Below are positions 7,765 through 17,153 of a DNA stretch of 45,295 bases, in pieces. The notes below the pieces were generated by a model, which was not told where the DNA came from, did not search any database, and saw nothing but the letters and a program-made list of their open reading frames with translations. The position numbers and the translations under genes were made by a program. Numbering within the stretch: position 1 is the stretch's first letter; the number at the start of each line of letters is the position of its first letter. This DNA comes from Deltaproteobacteria bacterium (GTDB lineage Bacteria > Desulfobacterota > Syntrophorhabdia > Syntrophorhabdales > Syntrophorhabdaceae), in the NCBI GenBank assembly GCA_029553295.1, contig JAKPCK010000152.1, positions 1-45,295 of the forward strand, written 5' to 3'.

Positions 7765-8911
7765 ATGTTAGATGCGTTTAAACAGTTTTTGAGCACAAAA
7801 GAAAGACTCCCTGAGAAGAATCTCCACTATTATGTCAAATGGGTTTCTGATTGCTATCGCTATTTCGACAAACCAGAGACCGAGTTGTTGACTAACGATC
7901 AAAATTCTAAATTCCTCAATCATTTAGCCAAAAAGCACGAGGACTGGCAGGTTCAGCAGGCAGATAGGGCATTGAGATTATATGGTTATTTTCTCACCCG
8001 TATAAAGAGAAATGCAGACGGGAGTTCAGGAGATATGCCAGATAATTGGAAAAAAATCGAGGAAAAAACGCGGGAAGCCCTAAGGCTTCGCCACAGATCA
8101 TACAGCACTGAAAAAACCTATATATTATGGCTCCGCCAGTTTCAGGGATTTATTAATGGGAAGCAGCCTCTATATTCAGAGGGCAAGGATATTCAGGATT
8201 TTCTAAGCTATCTTGCTGTTGTGAAAAAGGTTTCTGCCTCAACCCAGAATCAGGTGCTCAATGCTATTGTTTTTTCTATCGTTATGTATTGGATAAAGAT
8301 ATCTAAGGCGAAATCAGCGCAGTAAGGGCAAGACAAAATCGGAGGCCGCCTGTTGTTTTGACGGTAAATGAAATAGAAAAGATATTTTCAGAGATGTCCG
8401 GTGTCAACGAGTTAATGGCGAGGCTCATTTATGGATGCGGCTTAAGATTGCAGGAGTGTTTGCAGCTAAGGATAAAGGATGTTGACTTCGAGCAGAGTCT
8501 TGTTATTATTCATTCAGGCAAAGGCGACAAAGATAGACGAACTATGCTGCCTGAAGCTGTAAGAGAAGAACTTATTAAACATATCAATGAAATCAGAGTT
8601 ATCTATGAAAAGATAGAAATGCAAGGTTAAATGGCATTCAACTGCCCGGAGCATTAGAGAGGAAGTATCCGAATGCCGGCAAGGAATGGAGATGGTTTTG
8701 GTTATTTCCATCGCAATCGCTTTCGATGGATCCTCGATCTGATGTTATAAGGCGTCATCATGTTTATCATGATGTACTACAGAGAGCATTTAGGAATGCT
8801 GTCATAAAAGCAGGGATAACAAAACAGGCTTCTGTTCATACATTGAGGCACAGTTTTGCCGCGCACCTGCTTGAAGATGGATATGACATCAGAACTATTC
8901 AGGAATTGTTA
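7765..8911 (+). pseudogene. intI: Integron integrase (IntI-type tyrosine recombinase), inactivated
   Basis: Three consecutive reading frames together resemble IntI. Part one (7765 to about 8270) holds the SAM-like domain with LRLRHRSYSTEKTYILWLRQF and SASTQNQVLNAIVF. A one-base loss in the T-run near 8270 shifts the frame, and the restored frame meets TAA right after YRYVLDKDI. Part two (to about 8612) contains the catalytic Arg box LIYGCGLRLQECLQLRIKDVDFEQ. A second one-base loss near 8612 shifts to part three, with [18 protein letters not shown], the extra patch unique to integron integrases, and [25 protein letters not shown]. Similarity then stops at 8911; the expected GH...Y ending with the catalytic Tyr is absent. 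Transcription is away from the cassettes, as usual. The enzyme cannot be functional, so cassettes can no longer be moved by it. Confidence 0.93.
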
Positions 8912-9049
8912 GTAAGGACTTGGGCCTGTGGCTTCTGGAAAAGTTATAAAATCATAAAGACTGTTCTCATCTTCAAAGGTCTCAATTTTATTACCCTTTG
9001 ACCCCAAAATATGCTATATTGCTATTCAAAAAATAGTTAAGGTGGTCAG
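8912..9049. other. Gap between integrase remnant and thi4
   Basis: The integrase frame stays open to 9001 but without similarity. TTGACC at 8998-9003 could be a -35 box, but no good -10 box follows at a normal distance. No TPP riboswitch core was found. A ribosome site (AAGGTGG) precedes the thi4 ATG. Confidence 0.4.
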
Positions 9050-9823
9050 ATGATAGATGAGAGGATAGTTACAAAGGCGATTATTGAGAGGTTTTCAGAG
9101 AAACTCATATCGAACCTTGAGCTTGATGTGGCTGTGTGCGGTGCAGGACCTTCAGGCCTTGTGGCAGCATATTTTCTTGCCAAGGCAGGTTTAAAGGTAG
9201 CTGTCTTTGAGAGAAAGCTCTCCATAGGCGGTGGTATGTGGGGCGGTGGTATGATGTTTAATGAGATAGTGGTCCAGGAGGAAAGCAAACACATACTGGA
9301 TATGTTGAACATCAAGACAACCCCTTATATCCCGGGTTATTACACTGTCGACTCTGTGGAGGCGGTATCAGGGATATGCTTCAATGCAGTAAAGGCAGGG
9401 GCAAAGATATTTAACCTAATAAGCATAGAGGACCTTGTAGTGAGACAGGATAAGGTTGCCGGGGTGGTCATCAACTGGACAGCTGTAGAGATGGCCGGAC
9501 TCCATGTAGACCCTTTAACGATTATGTCAAGATGTGTTGTTGACTCAACAGGTCACCCCATAGAGGTTGTAAGGGTCCTGGAGAAAAAGATGGATATAAG
9601 ACTCAACACACCCACTGGAAAGATAGAGGGTGAAAAATCCATGTGGGCCGATGTGGCAGAGACAAAGACCCTGGAGAATACAAAAGAGGTTTTTCCCGGT
9701 CTATTTGTGGCAGGCATGAGCGCAAATGCGACCTTTGGCTCATACAGGATGGGTCCTATCTTTGGCGGTATGCTCCTGTCCGGGAAAAAGGTCTCTGAGC
9801 TCATTATAGAAAAGTTAAGATGA
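9050..9823 (+). CDS. thi4: Sulfide-dependent ADP-thiazole synthase Thi4
   Basis: 257 residues, a normal length for archaeal/bacterial Thi4. It makes the thiazole half of thiamine from NAD and glycine. The Rossmann motif [29 protein letters not shown] (26-54), [14 protein letters not shown], and the C-terminal [25 protein letters not shown] are present. The position equal to the sulfur-donating Cys205 of yeast Thi4 is His152 (GLHVDPLT), which marks the non-suicidal class that takes sulfide from solution and suits a sulfidic, anoxic cell. ATG 9050 follows AAGGTGG. The stop overlaps the next start by four bases (ATGA), so thi4, thiDN and thiC form an operon. Confidence 0.93.
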   Translation: MIDERIVTKAIIERFSEKLISNLELDVAVCGAGPSGLVAAYFLAKAGLKVAVFERKLSIGGGMWGGGMMFNEIVVQEESKHILDMLNIKTTPYIPGYYTVDSVEAVSGICFNAVKAGAKIFNLISIEDLVVRQDKVAGVVINWTAVEMAGLHVDPLTIMSRCVVDSTGHPIEVVRVLEKKMDIRLNTPTGKIEGEKSMWADVAETKTLENTKEVFPGLFVAGMSANATFGSYRMGPIFGGMLLSGKKVSELIIEKLR

Positions 9824-11148
9824 AGAAGATACTTACCATAGCAGGGTTTGACCCTTCAAACGGTGCAGGGATTACAAAGGATATAGAGATATTTCAGTCA
9901 AGGGGCATACATGGTATCTCAGCGCCTACCTGTATAGTAAATCAGGACCCCGATGGTGTATCCGGGGTCTACCCTATACCTGTTGAGGAGTTCTCGGAGA
10001 TGCTTCAGGTTGCAAAACGTATGGGCATAGATGCCATTAAGATCGGTGTGCTTTTCAATGAGGACTATGTAAAGACTGTTGCCTCCTTTATAAAATCCTA
10101 CAATAGACAAATCCCTATTGTCCTCGATACTGTTTTTTCATCTAAAAACAGAAAAGAACTCCTTACAAAAAAAGGCATAGAGGCATTGAAGGAAACCCTC
10201 TTGCCCCTTGTAACTGTTGTGACACCAAATATAGATGAGGCAGCTACCCTAACAGGTATAGATATTCAAGACACAGGGTCCATGGAGGGGGCAGCAAAAG
10301 CCATATATGGCCTTGGGCCAAAATCTGTAGTTGTCAAGGGCGGACATATAGAGGGTCAACCTGTTGATCTGCTTTTTGATGGAAAAGAGGCAACAGCCTA
10401 TACAAGAATGAGGTTAGATAAGGAGATCCACGGGACAGGCTGTGTGTTCTCATCGCTTTTAACATCCTATCTCTGCCTTGGATACCCTATTCAAGAGGCG
10501 TTTTATGGGTCTGAATCACAGCTCAACGGGCTCCTAAATGGTAGCTACAGGATTACCCCTACAGGTTACCACTACATCTCCTCTGGTATCTTAGATTCTT
10601 ATGATAGAGACAGGTGGGAGGTAATACAGATTCTCAGACAGGCTGCCATGCTCATTGAGATGATGAACCCCATAGAGTTTGTGCCTGCTGTCCAGATGAA
10701 TATGGGGTTTGCATTGGAGAATGCAATGGCTATAGGAGATGTGGCTGCCTTTCCCGGGAGGATATCTGTCCACAATGAGAGGATATACATTAAAGGTGAG
10801 CCCTGTTTTGGCTCTTCAAGCCATGTAGCCCGCCTTATACTGGGTATGATGAGACGCTTTCCCTTTTTAAGGTCCTGTGCCAACCTAAGGTTTGATAAGG
10901 CTACAATAGAGAAGGCAAAAAAAACAGGCATGTCTGTTGTGTTTTTTGATAGAAAGAAAGAGCCGGAGGCACTTAAGGAGATAGAGGGCAAAAGCCTGGA
11001 CTTTCTATCAGAGCATGCCCTATCAGGGATAGACAGGCCACCGGATATTATATATGATGAGGGGGACATGGGAAAAGAGCCTATGATAAGGCTTTTTGGT
11101 AAAACACCCCTTGAAGTTATTAAAAAGATGGAGATGATAAGACCATGA
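9820..11148 (+). CDS. thiDN: Bifunctional HMP-phosphate kinase / thiamine-phosphate synthase (ThiD-ThiN)
   Basis: 442 residues. Residues 1-260 are Thi[38 protein letters not shown] and the anion hole HGTGCVFSS, for phosphorylating HMP and HMP-P. Residues about 270-435 are ThiN ([44 protein letters not shown]), which joins HMP-PP and thiazole phosphate and replaces ThiE. The ThiD-ThiN fusion is typical of archaea and some anaerobic bacteria. It is coupled at both ends by ATGA overlaps to thi4 and thiC. Confidence 0.92.
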   Translation: MKKILTIAGFDPSNGAGITKDIEIFQSRGIHGISAPTCIVNQDPDGVSGVYPIPVEEFSEMLQVAKRMGIDAIKIGVLFNEDYVKTVASFIKSYNRQIPIVLDTVFSSKNRKELLTKKGIEALKETLLPLVTVVTPNIDEAATLTGIDIQDTGSMEGAAKAIYGLGPKSVVVKGGHIEGQPVDLLFDGKEATAYTRMRLDKEIHGTGCVFSSLLTSYLCLGYPIQEAFYGSESQLNGLLNGSYRITPTGYHYISSGILDSYDRDRWEVIQILRQAAMLIEMMNPIEFVPAVQMNMGFALENAMAIGDVAAFPGRISVHNERIYIKGEPCFGSSSHVARLILGMMRRFPFLRSCANLRFDKATIEKAKKTGMSVVFFDRKKEPEALKEIEGKSLDFLSEHALSGIDRPPDIIYDEGDMGKEPMIRLFGKTPLEVIKKMEMIRP

Positions 11149-12431
11149 AAAACCAGATAATAGAGGCACGTAAAGGCAAGGTAACAGATGCCATGCTACA
11201 GGTGGCAAGGGATGAGGATATAGATATAAACATCCTGTGTGGCTATGTAGCAGAGGGGAAGGTTGCCATACTTGCCAATAACAGACATAAAAGCTTCACC
11301 CCTAAGGGCGTAGGAAAGGGGATGCGTGTAAAGGTAAATGCCAACCTCGGGACATCACCAGAAAAATCAGACATAAAAACAGAGCTTGAAAAACTGGAGA
11401 TGGCAAAAAAGGCAGGGGCTGATGCAGTGATGGACTTAAGCACTGGCGGGGATTTAGATAGCATAAGAAGGGAGATAATAGCCCATGCAGGTATACCTCT
11501 GGGGACAGTGCCCATATACCAGGCAGCAGTGCAGACCGTAAAAAAGAAAAAGACCATTACAAAGATGGACCCTGATGAGCTCTTTGATGTTATAGAAAAA
11601 CATGGACAGGATGGAGTGGATTTCATAACAGTCCATTGTGGTGTAACACAGAGGTCACTGGAGAGATTAAAACAGCAGGGGAGGACCACCGGGATTGTAA
11701 GCAGGGGAGGCGCATTCCTTGCCGAATGGATAATAGTCAACAAAAAAGAAAACCCTCTATATGAACATTATGATAGGCTCCTTAAGATTGCAAAGAAATA
11801 TGACATGACCCTAAGCCTCGGTGATGGCCTGAGGCCAGGCTGTATAGCCGATGCAACAGACAGGGGTCAGATAGAGGAGCTCATAATCCTCGGTGAGCTA
11901 TGTTCTGAGGCAATAAAAAATGGTGTCCAAGTTATGATAGAGGGCCCGGGTCATGTGCCCATCAATCAGATAGAGACAAACATTGTCTTACAGAAGAGGC
12001 TATGCAACGATGCACCCTTTTATGTCTTGGGTCCCATTGTCACAGATATTGCCCCTGGTTATGACCACATAACATCTGCCATAGGCGGCGCCCTTGCTGC
12101 CTATTATGGTGCTGATTTTCTCTGTTATGTTACACCATCAGAGCATCTTGGTCTGCCAGACCCACAGGACGTGAGAGACGGTGTTATAGTGACGAGGATT
12201 GCAGCACATGCAGCGGATATTGCAAGGGGCAACAGGAATGCCTTAAAGATGGATGAGGCCATGTCCACATATAGAAAGGCCCTGGACTGGGAGGGACAGA
12301 TAAGGTGCGCCATAGACCCGGACAAGATAACAGACTTTAGGAAAGGCCGGGAACTCCACAATGACGTATGCAGCATGTGCGGGGAATACTGCTCTATGAA
12401 GCTCGTAAAGGACTATTTCAAAAAGAGATAA
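11145..12431 (+). CDS. thiC: Phosphomethylpyrimidine synthase ThiC
   Basis: 428 residues, the short form without the N-terminal extension of enterobacterial ThiC. This radical SAM enzyme turns aminoimidazole ribotide into HMP-P. The core is well kept: VNANLGTSP, DAVMDLSTGGDLDSIRR, GTVPIYQA, VDFITVHCGV, SRGGAFLAEWI, SLGDGLRPGC, MIEGPGHVPI, APGYDHITSAIGGA. The cluster cysteines near the C-terminus read CSMCGEYC (409, 412, 416), with one residue less between the last two than in the classic form. It completes the pyrimidine branch in the same operon as thi4 and thiDN. Confidence 0.95.
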   Translation: MKNQIIEARKGKVTDAMLQVARDEDIDINILCGYVAEGKVAILANNRHKSFTPKGVGKGMRVKVNANLGTSPEKSDIKTELEKLEMAKKAGADAVMDLSTGGDLDSIRREIIAHAGIPLGTVPIYQAAVQTVKKKKTITKMDPDELFDVIEKHGQDGVDFITVHCGVTQRSLERLKQQGRTTGIVSRGGAFLAEWIIVNKKENPLYEHYDRLLKIAKKYDMTLSLGDGLRPGCIADATDRGQIEELIILGELCSEAIKNGVQVMIEGPGHVPINQIETNIVLQKRLCNDAPFYVLGPIVTDIAPGYDHITSAIGGALAAYYGADFLCYVTPSEHLGLPDPQDVRDGVIVTRIAAHAADIARGNRNALKMDEAMSTYRKALDWEGQIRCAIDPDKITDFRKGRELHNDVCSMCGEYCSMKLVKDYFKKR

Positions 12432-12445
12432 TAAACATTCATGTA

Positions 12446-13666
12446 ATGAAAAACCCCCTTTCCTGGCAACTGACAATCCATACGGTTACATCCCTCACAA
12501 GCCAGATAAAACGCCTCATCAATAATCAGTTCAGGGATATTTTAGTAGAGGGCGAGATATCCAACTTCAAGCTATATCCATCAGGACATGTCTATTTTAC
12601 CCTAAAGGATGACCAGTCTATAATAAAGGCGGTTATGTTCAATTTTTACGGGAGATACCCTGATGATATGTTCAGAGACGGTGTATCTGTCATATGTAAA
12701 GGCAGGGTAGATGTTTATGAAAAAAGGGGTGAATACAGGCTCATTGTGGATGCCCTTGAGGTAAGGGGCGTAGGTCTCCTTCAGCTTAAATTCCAGATGC
12801 TAAAAGAGAAGCTTCTGAAAGAAGGCATATTCGATGCAGGAAAAAAGAAGACCCTGCCCCTTCTTCCACAGAGGATCGGGATTATAACCTCCCCTGCAGG
12901 GGCAGCAATAAGGGATATGTTAAAGATAATATTCCAGAGATACCCCAATATGTCTGTTATTATCTATCCTGTAAAGGTTCAGGGTGATGATGCATGTTAT
13001 GAGATAGCAAAGGCCATAGAATACCTCAATATGACGAGGGAGGTGGATGTAATCATCCTTGGTCGAGGGGGTGGCTCCCTGGAGGACTTGGCACCCTTCA
13101 ATGAGGAGGTGGTGGCAAGGGCAATATTTGCATCACTTATACCTGTTGTATCCGGTGTGGGTCATGAGATAGACTTTACCATAGCAGACTTTGCCGCTGA
13201 TGTGAGGGCACCTACGCCAACTGCAGCAGCAGGCATTGCTGTACCTGATAAAAGAGAACTATGTGATTTGATAGACCAGATGCGGGAGGATCTTATCCAG
13301 TCCATGATAGATATACTGGAGAGGAAGAGGTTTTCTCTATATCAGTCTATGATGGAATTAAAAGATAGGCGGGATTTTATCGTCTCATACAGGATGTATC
13401 TCGATGAGCTCGTGAACAATATGTTTCACAACCTCTCTGTGTATATGTTGAATAAAAGACAGGCATTTCAGGGGCTTGTCCAGAGGCTATACGACCTGAA
13501 CCCTGACAATATCCTCAAAAGGGGATATAGCATTGCCCAGAAAGTAAAGACAAAAGAGGTCATATACGATAACAGACAGGTATCCCAGGGCGAGGATATC
13601 TCTTTGAGGTTATACAGGGGTGTTTTAGGCTGTGAGGTAAAAGAGATTATAAATAGAGAGACCTAA
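12446..13666 (+). CDS. xseA: Exodeoxyribonuclease VII large subunit
   Basis: 406 residues from ATG 12446; an upstream in-frame start at 12368 would overlap thiC and is unlikely. It has an N-terminal OB fold (about 10-110: LVEGEISNFKLYPSGHVYFTLKDD, VICKGRVDVYEKRGEYRLIV) and the catalytic domain RIGIITSPAGAAIRDML, VIILGRGGGSLEDLAPFNEE, VVSGVGHEIDFTIADFAADVRAPTPTAAA. The helical C-terminus ends with NPDNILKRGYSI. The enzyme degrades single-stranded DNA in repair. The small subunit gene xseB, often next to it, is not seen here. Confidence 0.95.
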   Translation: MKNPLSWQLTIHTVTSLTSQIKRLINNQFRDILVEGEISNFKLYPSGHVYFTLKDDQSIIKAVMFNFYGRYPDDMFRDGVSVICKGRVDVYEKRGEYRLIVDALEVRGVGLLQLKFQMLKEKLLKEGIFDAGKKKTLPLLPQRIGIITSPAGAAIRDMLKIIFQRYPNMSVIIYPVKVQGDDACYEIAKAIEYLNMTREVDVIILGRGGGSLEDLAPFNEEVVARAIFASLIPVVSGVGHEIDFTIADFAADVRAPTPTAAAGIAVPDKRELCDLIDQMREDLIQSMIDILERKRFSLYQSMMELKDRRDFIVSYRMYLDELVNNMFHNLSVYMLNKRQAFQGLVQRLYDLNPDNILKRGYSIAQKVKTKEVIYDNRQVSQGEDISLRLYRGVLGCEVKEIINRET

Positions 13667-13674
13667 TTTTATTC

Positions 13675-13702
13675 TTGAATCTTCAATATAAACTGTTATA
13701 AT
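13675..13702 (+). promoter_or_regulatory. Promoter of ruvX-mltG (leaderless type)
   Basis: TTGAAT (13675-13680), 16-base spacer, TATAAT (13697-13702). The ruvX ATG follows at 13715 with no Shine-Dalgarno sequence, so the leader would be only about six bases. Confidence 0.6.
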
Positions 13703-13714
13703 ACAAAGACATAA

Positions 13715-14131
13715 ATGCGTATCCTGTGTCTTGATGTCGGTGATAAAAAGATAGGCATGTCTTTATCTGACCCTACCATGTCTATTGCCCAGGGTCTGAA
13801 GGTCTACAGAAGGGTATCGCTAAAAGAAGATATCAAAGAGCTAAAAAAGGTAATGGATGAATACGATGTCAGTGAGCTTGTAGTGGGGTTGCCAAAAGAC
13901 CTCAATGGCTCCATAGGGAAAAGGGCGCAAGGGGTCATTGATTTTGTGGATGCCATAAAGACAAATACATCCATCCCTGTTGTCCTCTGGGACGAGAGGT
14001 TTAGCACAAATGAGGCGCACAGGGTCTTTGATATGGCATCGGTTAGACATATGAAGCGAAAGCCATTAATTGATATGATGGCAGCCCAGATAATACTCCA
14101 GGGGTATCTTGATGCAAAAAGGTCAAAATAG
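13715..14131 (+). CDS. ruvX: RuvX/YqgF family Holliday junction resolvase-like protein
   Basis: 138 residues, the normal length. RNase H-like fold: CLDVGDKKIGMSLSDP at the start, LVVGLPKDLNGSIGKRAQ, DERFSTNEAHR and a C-terminal Asp in IDMMAAQIIL, which are the acidic catalytic positions. The family works in pre-16S rRNA 5'-end maturation and has been proposed to resolve Holliday junctions. It overlaps mltG by 20 bases, a pairing often seen in bacteria. Confidence 0.92.
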   Translation: MRILCLDVGDKKIGMSLSDPTMSIAQGLKVYRRVSLKEDIKELKKVMDEYDVSELVVGLPKDLNGSIGKRAQGVIDFVDAIKTNTSIPVVLWDERFSTNEAHRVFDMASVRHMKRKPLIDMMAAQIILQGYLDAKRSK

Positions 14132-15119
14132 ATTTATCATTGCCATATCCATTGTCTTTTTTTTAATAACCCAGACAATAATAATGGCCAGTGTGCCAAA
14201 TCACCTGGAGAGGCAGAAGGTCAATATAGTTATAGCTAACGGGACGAGCCTTAATGGTATATCAGAGATACTAAAGCAGAATGGGGTTATAAGCTCCAGA
14301 TATCTTTTTCTTTTATGTTCTATGCTCTACGGGGGCAGGCTCATTGCTGGTGAATATGAGCTGTCAAGGGATATGTCCACCATAGAGGTGGTGAGGAAGA
14401 TGGGCAATGGCGAGAGAAAGATATATGTATTGAGGGTTATAGAGGGGCATAATATATACAATATTGCTGAAAGTATAGATAAGGCCGGTATAATGAAGGC
14501 AGATGAGTTCCTGAAGATAGCAAAAGACCCTGAATTTCTCATTTCTCTGGGCATCAAGGCAGATACCATTGAGGGCTATCTTAGTCCTGAGACATATTTT
14601 TACAGCAGGGAGATAGAGCCGGAGAGGTTTATCGGCATAATCGCAAAAAAGACACTAAATCTATTCGAGAGAGAGGATATAAAAAACAGGATGACGGAGA
14701 TGGGTCTTGATGTCCACAGTACCCTTACTATAGCCTCCATGATAGAAAAAGAGGCGAGATTGAAGGATGAAAAGCCCCTTATATCCGCCGTGTTCCATAA
14801 TAGATTGAAAAGGGGTATGTCCCTTGACTGTGACCCCACCATTATCTACGGGACCGGGAGATTCGCTACACCCATTACAAAAAAGGATATCACAACATAC
14901 ACACCTTATAACACATACAGATTCAAGGGGCTGCCAAGAGGCCCCATATGTAGTCCTGACTATGCCTCTATAAAGGCAGCATTAAATCCGGCACAGGTTG
15001 ACTACCTCTACTTTGTATCAAAAAATGATGGAACCCATGTCTTTTCCAAGGACATGAGAGAACATAACCGCTTTGTTTATTTGTATCAGCGAGCAAAAAA
15101 ACAAAAAAACCATTTGTGA
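14112..15119 (+). CDS. mltG: Endolytic murein transglycosylase MltG
   Basis: 335 residues from ATG 14112, with one membrane helix near the N-terminus (FIIAISIVFFLITQTIIMA) and the rest in the periplasm. The YceG domain is recognised by SSRYLFLLCSMLYGGRLIAGEYEL, EGYLSPETYFY, IASMIEKEARLKDEKPLISAVFHNRL (catalytic Glu in MIEKEA), MSLDCDPTIIYG, YNTYRFKGLPRGPICSPDYASIKAALNP and DYLYFVSKNDGTHVFSKDMREHN. It cleaves nascent glycan strands and sets their length. Starts inside ruvX and likely shares its promoter. Confidence 0.94.
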   Translation: MQKGQNRFIIAISIVFFLITQTIIMASVPNHLERQKVNIVIANGTSLNGISEILKQNGVISSRYLFLLCSMLYGGRLIAGEYELSRDMSTIEVVRKMGNGERKIYVLRVIEGHNIYNIAESIDKAGIMKADEFLKIAKDPEFLISLGIKADTIEGYLSPETYFYSREIEPERFIGIIAKKTLNLFEREDIKNRMTEMGLDVHSTLTIASMIEKEARLKDEKPLISAVFHNRLKRGMSLDCDPTIIYGTGRFATPITKKDITTYTPYNTYRFKGLPRGPICSPDYASIKAALNPAQVDYLYFVSKNDGTHVFSKDMREHNRFVYLYQRAKKQKNHL

Positions 15120-15130
15120 AGGAGGGATTT

Positions 15131-16312
15131 ATGGCAAAAGATGTTGCAGTGATTGGTGTGGGCCAGAGCAATTTTGTAAGGGGATACGAAGGCTCCATCA
15201 GGGAATTGGCTTTTGAGGCATTCAGAGAGGCCATGCAGGATGCAGGCATAACCAATAAGGATGTAGATGCATCTGTATTCTGTTCAGCCCCTGAATACGA
15301 CAAACAGAGGTCACCTGCTGGGGTGCTTGCAGAGTATCTGGGATTAATCCCCCAGCCTACGTTTTATGTAGAGACAGTCTGCTCCTCAAGCAGTACCGGG
15401 GTAAAGGTTGCATACAGCATGATTAAAAGCGGGTTACATGATGTGGTTGTTGTCCTCGGTTTTCAGAAGATGTCAGAGATTACATCCGCTGAATCACAGG
15501 AGAGGATGGGACGTGGTGCAGATATCCAGTGGGAGGCACCCTTTGGAACCATGATGCCTGCATACTATGCCCTTTATGCCCAGGCATATATGGCAAAAAA
15601 TGGTCTTACCCATGATGACCTGATGAACGTGAGGATAAAATCAGGCACCTACGGTCAGATTAATGAGAGGGCTGTCTACAGAAAGGGTGTAAAGGCATCT
15701 GATTTTGACCCGAATAACCCTGATGCAAGGATGGCTGCACCTGTAGCATGGCCGCTCAGGGTTGGTGATGCCTGTGCCAATGCAGACGGGAGTTCATGTA
15801 TAATACTTGCCAATGCAGAGAAGGCAAAGGCATTCTCAAAGAAGCCTGTATGGATACTAGGTATAGGCGCTGCATCTGAAGCAGTGAACATGGCATCAAG
15901 ACCGGATTTCTCCAAGGGTCTGAGCGTAGGTTATAAGGCAGCAGAGCAGGCATACAAGATGGCAGGCATTAAACCCAGCGATGTAAAGGTTGCCGAGGTC
16001 CACGACTGCTTCACTATAGCAGAGATTATGGCATATGAAGGCCTTGGTTTTGCACCTATGGGTGAAGGTAAACAGCTTATCAGGGAAAAGGCAACATACA
16101 AAGAAGGCAGGATACCTGTTAATGTGGATGGCGGTCTTTTATCTAAAGGTCACCCCATCGGCGCAACAGGTGGTTCACAGATAAGGACAATAGTCTTACA
16201 GCTCCGCGGAGAGGCAGGTCCAATGCAGGTGCCCGGTGAGCCTGATATCGGTCTTGTCCACAATGTGGGTGGTGTTGGACTCTATGGAAATGTAACTATA
16301 TTCGGGAGGTGA
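15131..16312 (+). CDS. Thiolase-family acyl-CoA acetyltransferase (archaeal/SCP-x type)
   Basis: 393 residues from ATG 15131, chosen because GGAGGG lies at 15121-15126. It has the thiolase nucleophile Cys84 in VETVCSSSSTG, HDCFTIAE, and GHPIGATGGSQ. The last Cys-containing loop of classic thiolases is replaced by HNVGGVGLYG, as in the archaeal acetoacetyl-CoA thiolase/SCP-x group. These enzymes work together with a DUF35 protein, which is the next gene three bases downstream. The substrate could be acetoacetyl-CoA or a longer acyl-CoA. Confidence 0.88.
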   Translation: MAKDVAVIGVGQSNFVRGYEGSIRELAFEAFREAMQDAGITNKDVDASVFCSAPEYDKQRSPAGVLAEYLGLIPQPTFYVETVCSSSSTGVKVAYSMIKSGLHDVVVVLGFQKMSEITSAESQERMGRGADIQWEAPFGTMMPAYYALYAQAYMAKNGLTHDDLMNVRIKSGTYGQINERAVYRKGVKASDFDPNNPDARMAAPVAWPLRVGDACANADGSSCIILANAEKAKAFSKKPVWILGIGAASEAVNMASRPDFSKGLSVGYKAAEQAYKMAGIKPSDVKVAEVHDCFTIAEIMAYEGLGFAPMGEGKQLIREKATYKEGRIPVNVDGGLLSKGHPIGATGGSQIRTIVLQLRGEAGPMQVPGEPDIGLVHNVGGVGLYGNVTIFGR

Positions 16313-16315
16313 AAT

Positions 16316-16729
16316 ATGGGTTTTGAGAAATTCGGTAGAAAAAGCTTTACAGGGATGACTAAGACAGCAAAATTTGTTGACCTTCTTGCAGAAGGAAAGA
16401 TAGAGGGGACTGTATGTAAACAGTGCGGTGCCAAGTATTTTCCACCAAGGGCAGACTGTGCTGCATGCCTTTCAAAGGATATGGACTGGTTTGAGATGCC
16501 CAAAAAGGGTAAACTCGAGACATACACAATAGCATACTATGCACCTTATGGGTTTGAGAAGGACTGCCCCTACACAATGGGTGTAGTAGAGTATGACGGC
16601 GGCCTGAAGCTCTTTGCCAGGCTTTCCGGTGACCTGAAGCCAGAGGATATAAAGGTGGGGATGGATGTATCCATCAGACCCATTAAATATGAAGACGGTC
16701 AGCTGTCCTTTGAGATAACAAAGGCCTGA
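16316..16729 (+). CDS. DUF35 zinc-ribbon/OB-fold protein, thiolase partner
   Basis: 137 residues. A rubredoxin-like zinc ribbon with Cys34, Cys37, Cys48 and Cys51 (TVCKQCGAKYFPPRADCAACL) is followed by an OB fold (LETYTIAYYAPYGFEKDCPYTMGVVEYDGGLKLFARL). In archaea this family bridges thiolase and HMG-CoA synthase and passes the unstable acetoacetyl-CoA along; here no HMG-CoA synthase is nearby, so it probably serves as an acyl-CoA-binding subunit of the thiolase before it. Ends just ahead of a strong terminator. Confidence 0.9.
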   Translation: MGFEKFGRKSFTGMTKTAKFVDLLAEGKIEGTVCKQCGAKYFPPRADCAACLSKDMDWFEMPKKGKLETYTIAYYAPYGFEKDCPYTMGVVEYDGGLKLFARLSGDLKPEDIKVGMDVSIRPIKYEDGQLSFEITKA

Positions 16730-16746
16730 AAACAGGATAAAAAATT

Positions 16747-16778
16747 AAGGGCTGCCTTCAGGCAGCCCTTTTGTTTGT
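16747..16778. terminator. Bidirectional rho-independent terminator
   Basis: Perfect 10-base stem AAGGGCTGCC / GGCAGCCCTT (16747-16756 and 16761-16770) with a TTCA loop. A T-rich tail follows on the plus strand and an A/T-rich tract on the other side. It lies between the convergent DUF35 and receiver genes. Confidence 0.9.
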
Positions 16779-17153
16779 TCAGGTTTTTTCCGACAATAGC
16801 ATCTTTATAGTTGGGATGAGCTCTGTGTGCATGGCCTTCTTTGGGACATATGCACTTGCACCGGCAAGGGTGGCATCTTTTTTGTAGACCTCATCTTCAT
16901 GTATGGAGAGTATTGCCACACGGGCACATGGATCCATATTCTTTATCTGCTTTGTTGCCTCAATACCATTTATGCCGGGCAGGCTTATATCCATTATCAC
17001 AATACTGGGTAATATATCCCTTGCCACAGCAACAGCCTCTTCACCGGTTTTTGCACTAACAATCCTGTAATCGGGAAATATGGAACATAGCCAGTCTTTA
17101 AGGGATTTTCTTACAAAGTCATGGTCTTCTACGATGAGGATGTTATGCCCCAA
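16779..17153 (-). CDS. Stand-alone response regulator receiver protein
   Basis: 124 residues, only a receiver domain: acidic pair Glu9/Asp10 (ILIVEDHD), phosphoacceptor Asp55 (IVIMDISLPGINGIEATKQI), Thr/Ser at AILSIHED and Lys in AYVPKKAM. The receiver resembles those of NarL/FixJ regulators but has no DNA-binding domain, so it would act through protein contact or as a phosphate sink. It is 320 bases downstream of the kinase/NarL-regulator genes in the same direction and may be a second partner of that kinase. Confidence 0.88.
   Translation of the reverse strand: MGHNILIVEDHDFVRKSLKDWLCSIFPDYRIVSAKTGEEAVAVARDILPSIVIMDISLPGINGIEATKQIKNMDPCARVAILSIHEDEVYKKDATLAGASAYVPKKAMHTELIPTIKMLLSEKT

Noticed and set aside
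8358-9001. Two separate short phage-type recombinase genes
   Set aside because: Joined with the frame at 7765 they form one integron integrase in order, with simple one-base shifts at the joins.
8960-9049. A TPP riboswitch in front of thi4, suggested by TTACCCTTTGACCCC
   Set aside because: Only a short piece resembles the ACCCUUGAACCUGA box; the CUGAGA part and the paired helices around it are missing.
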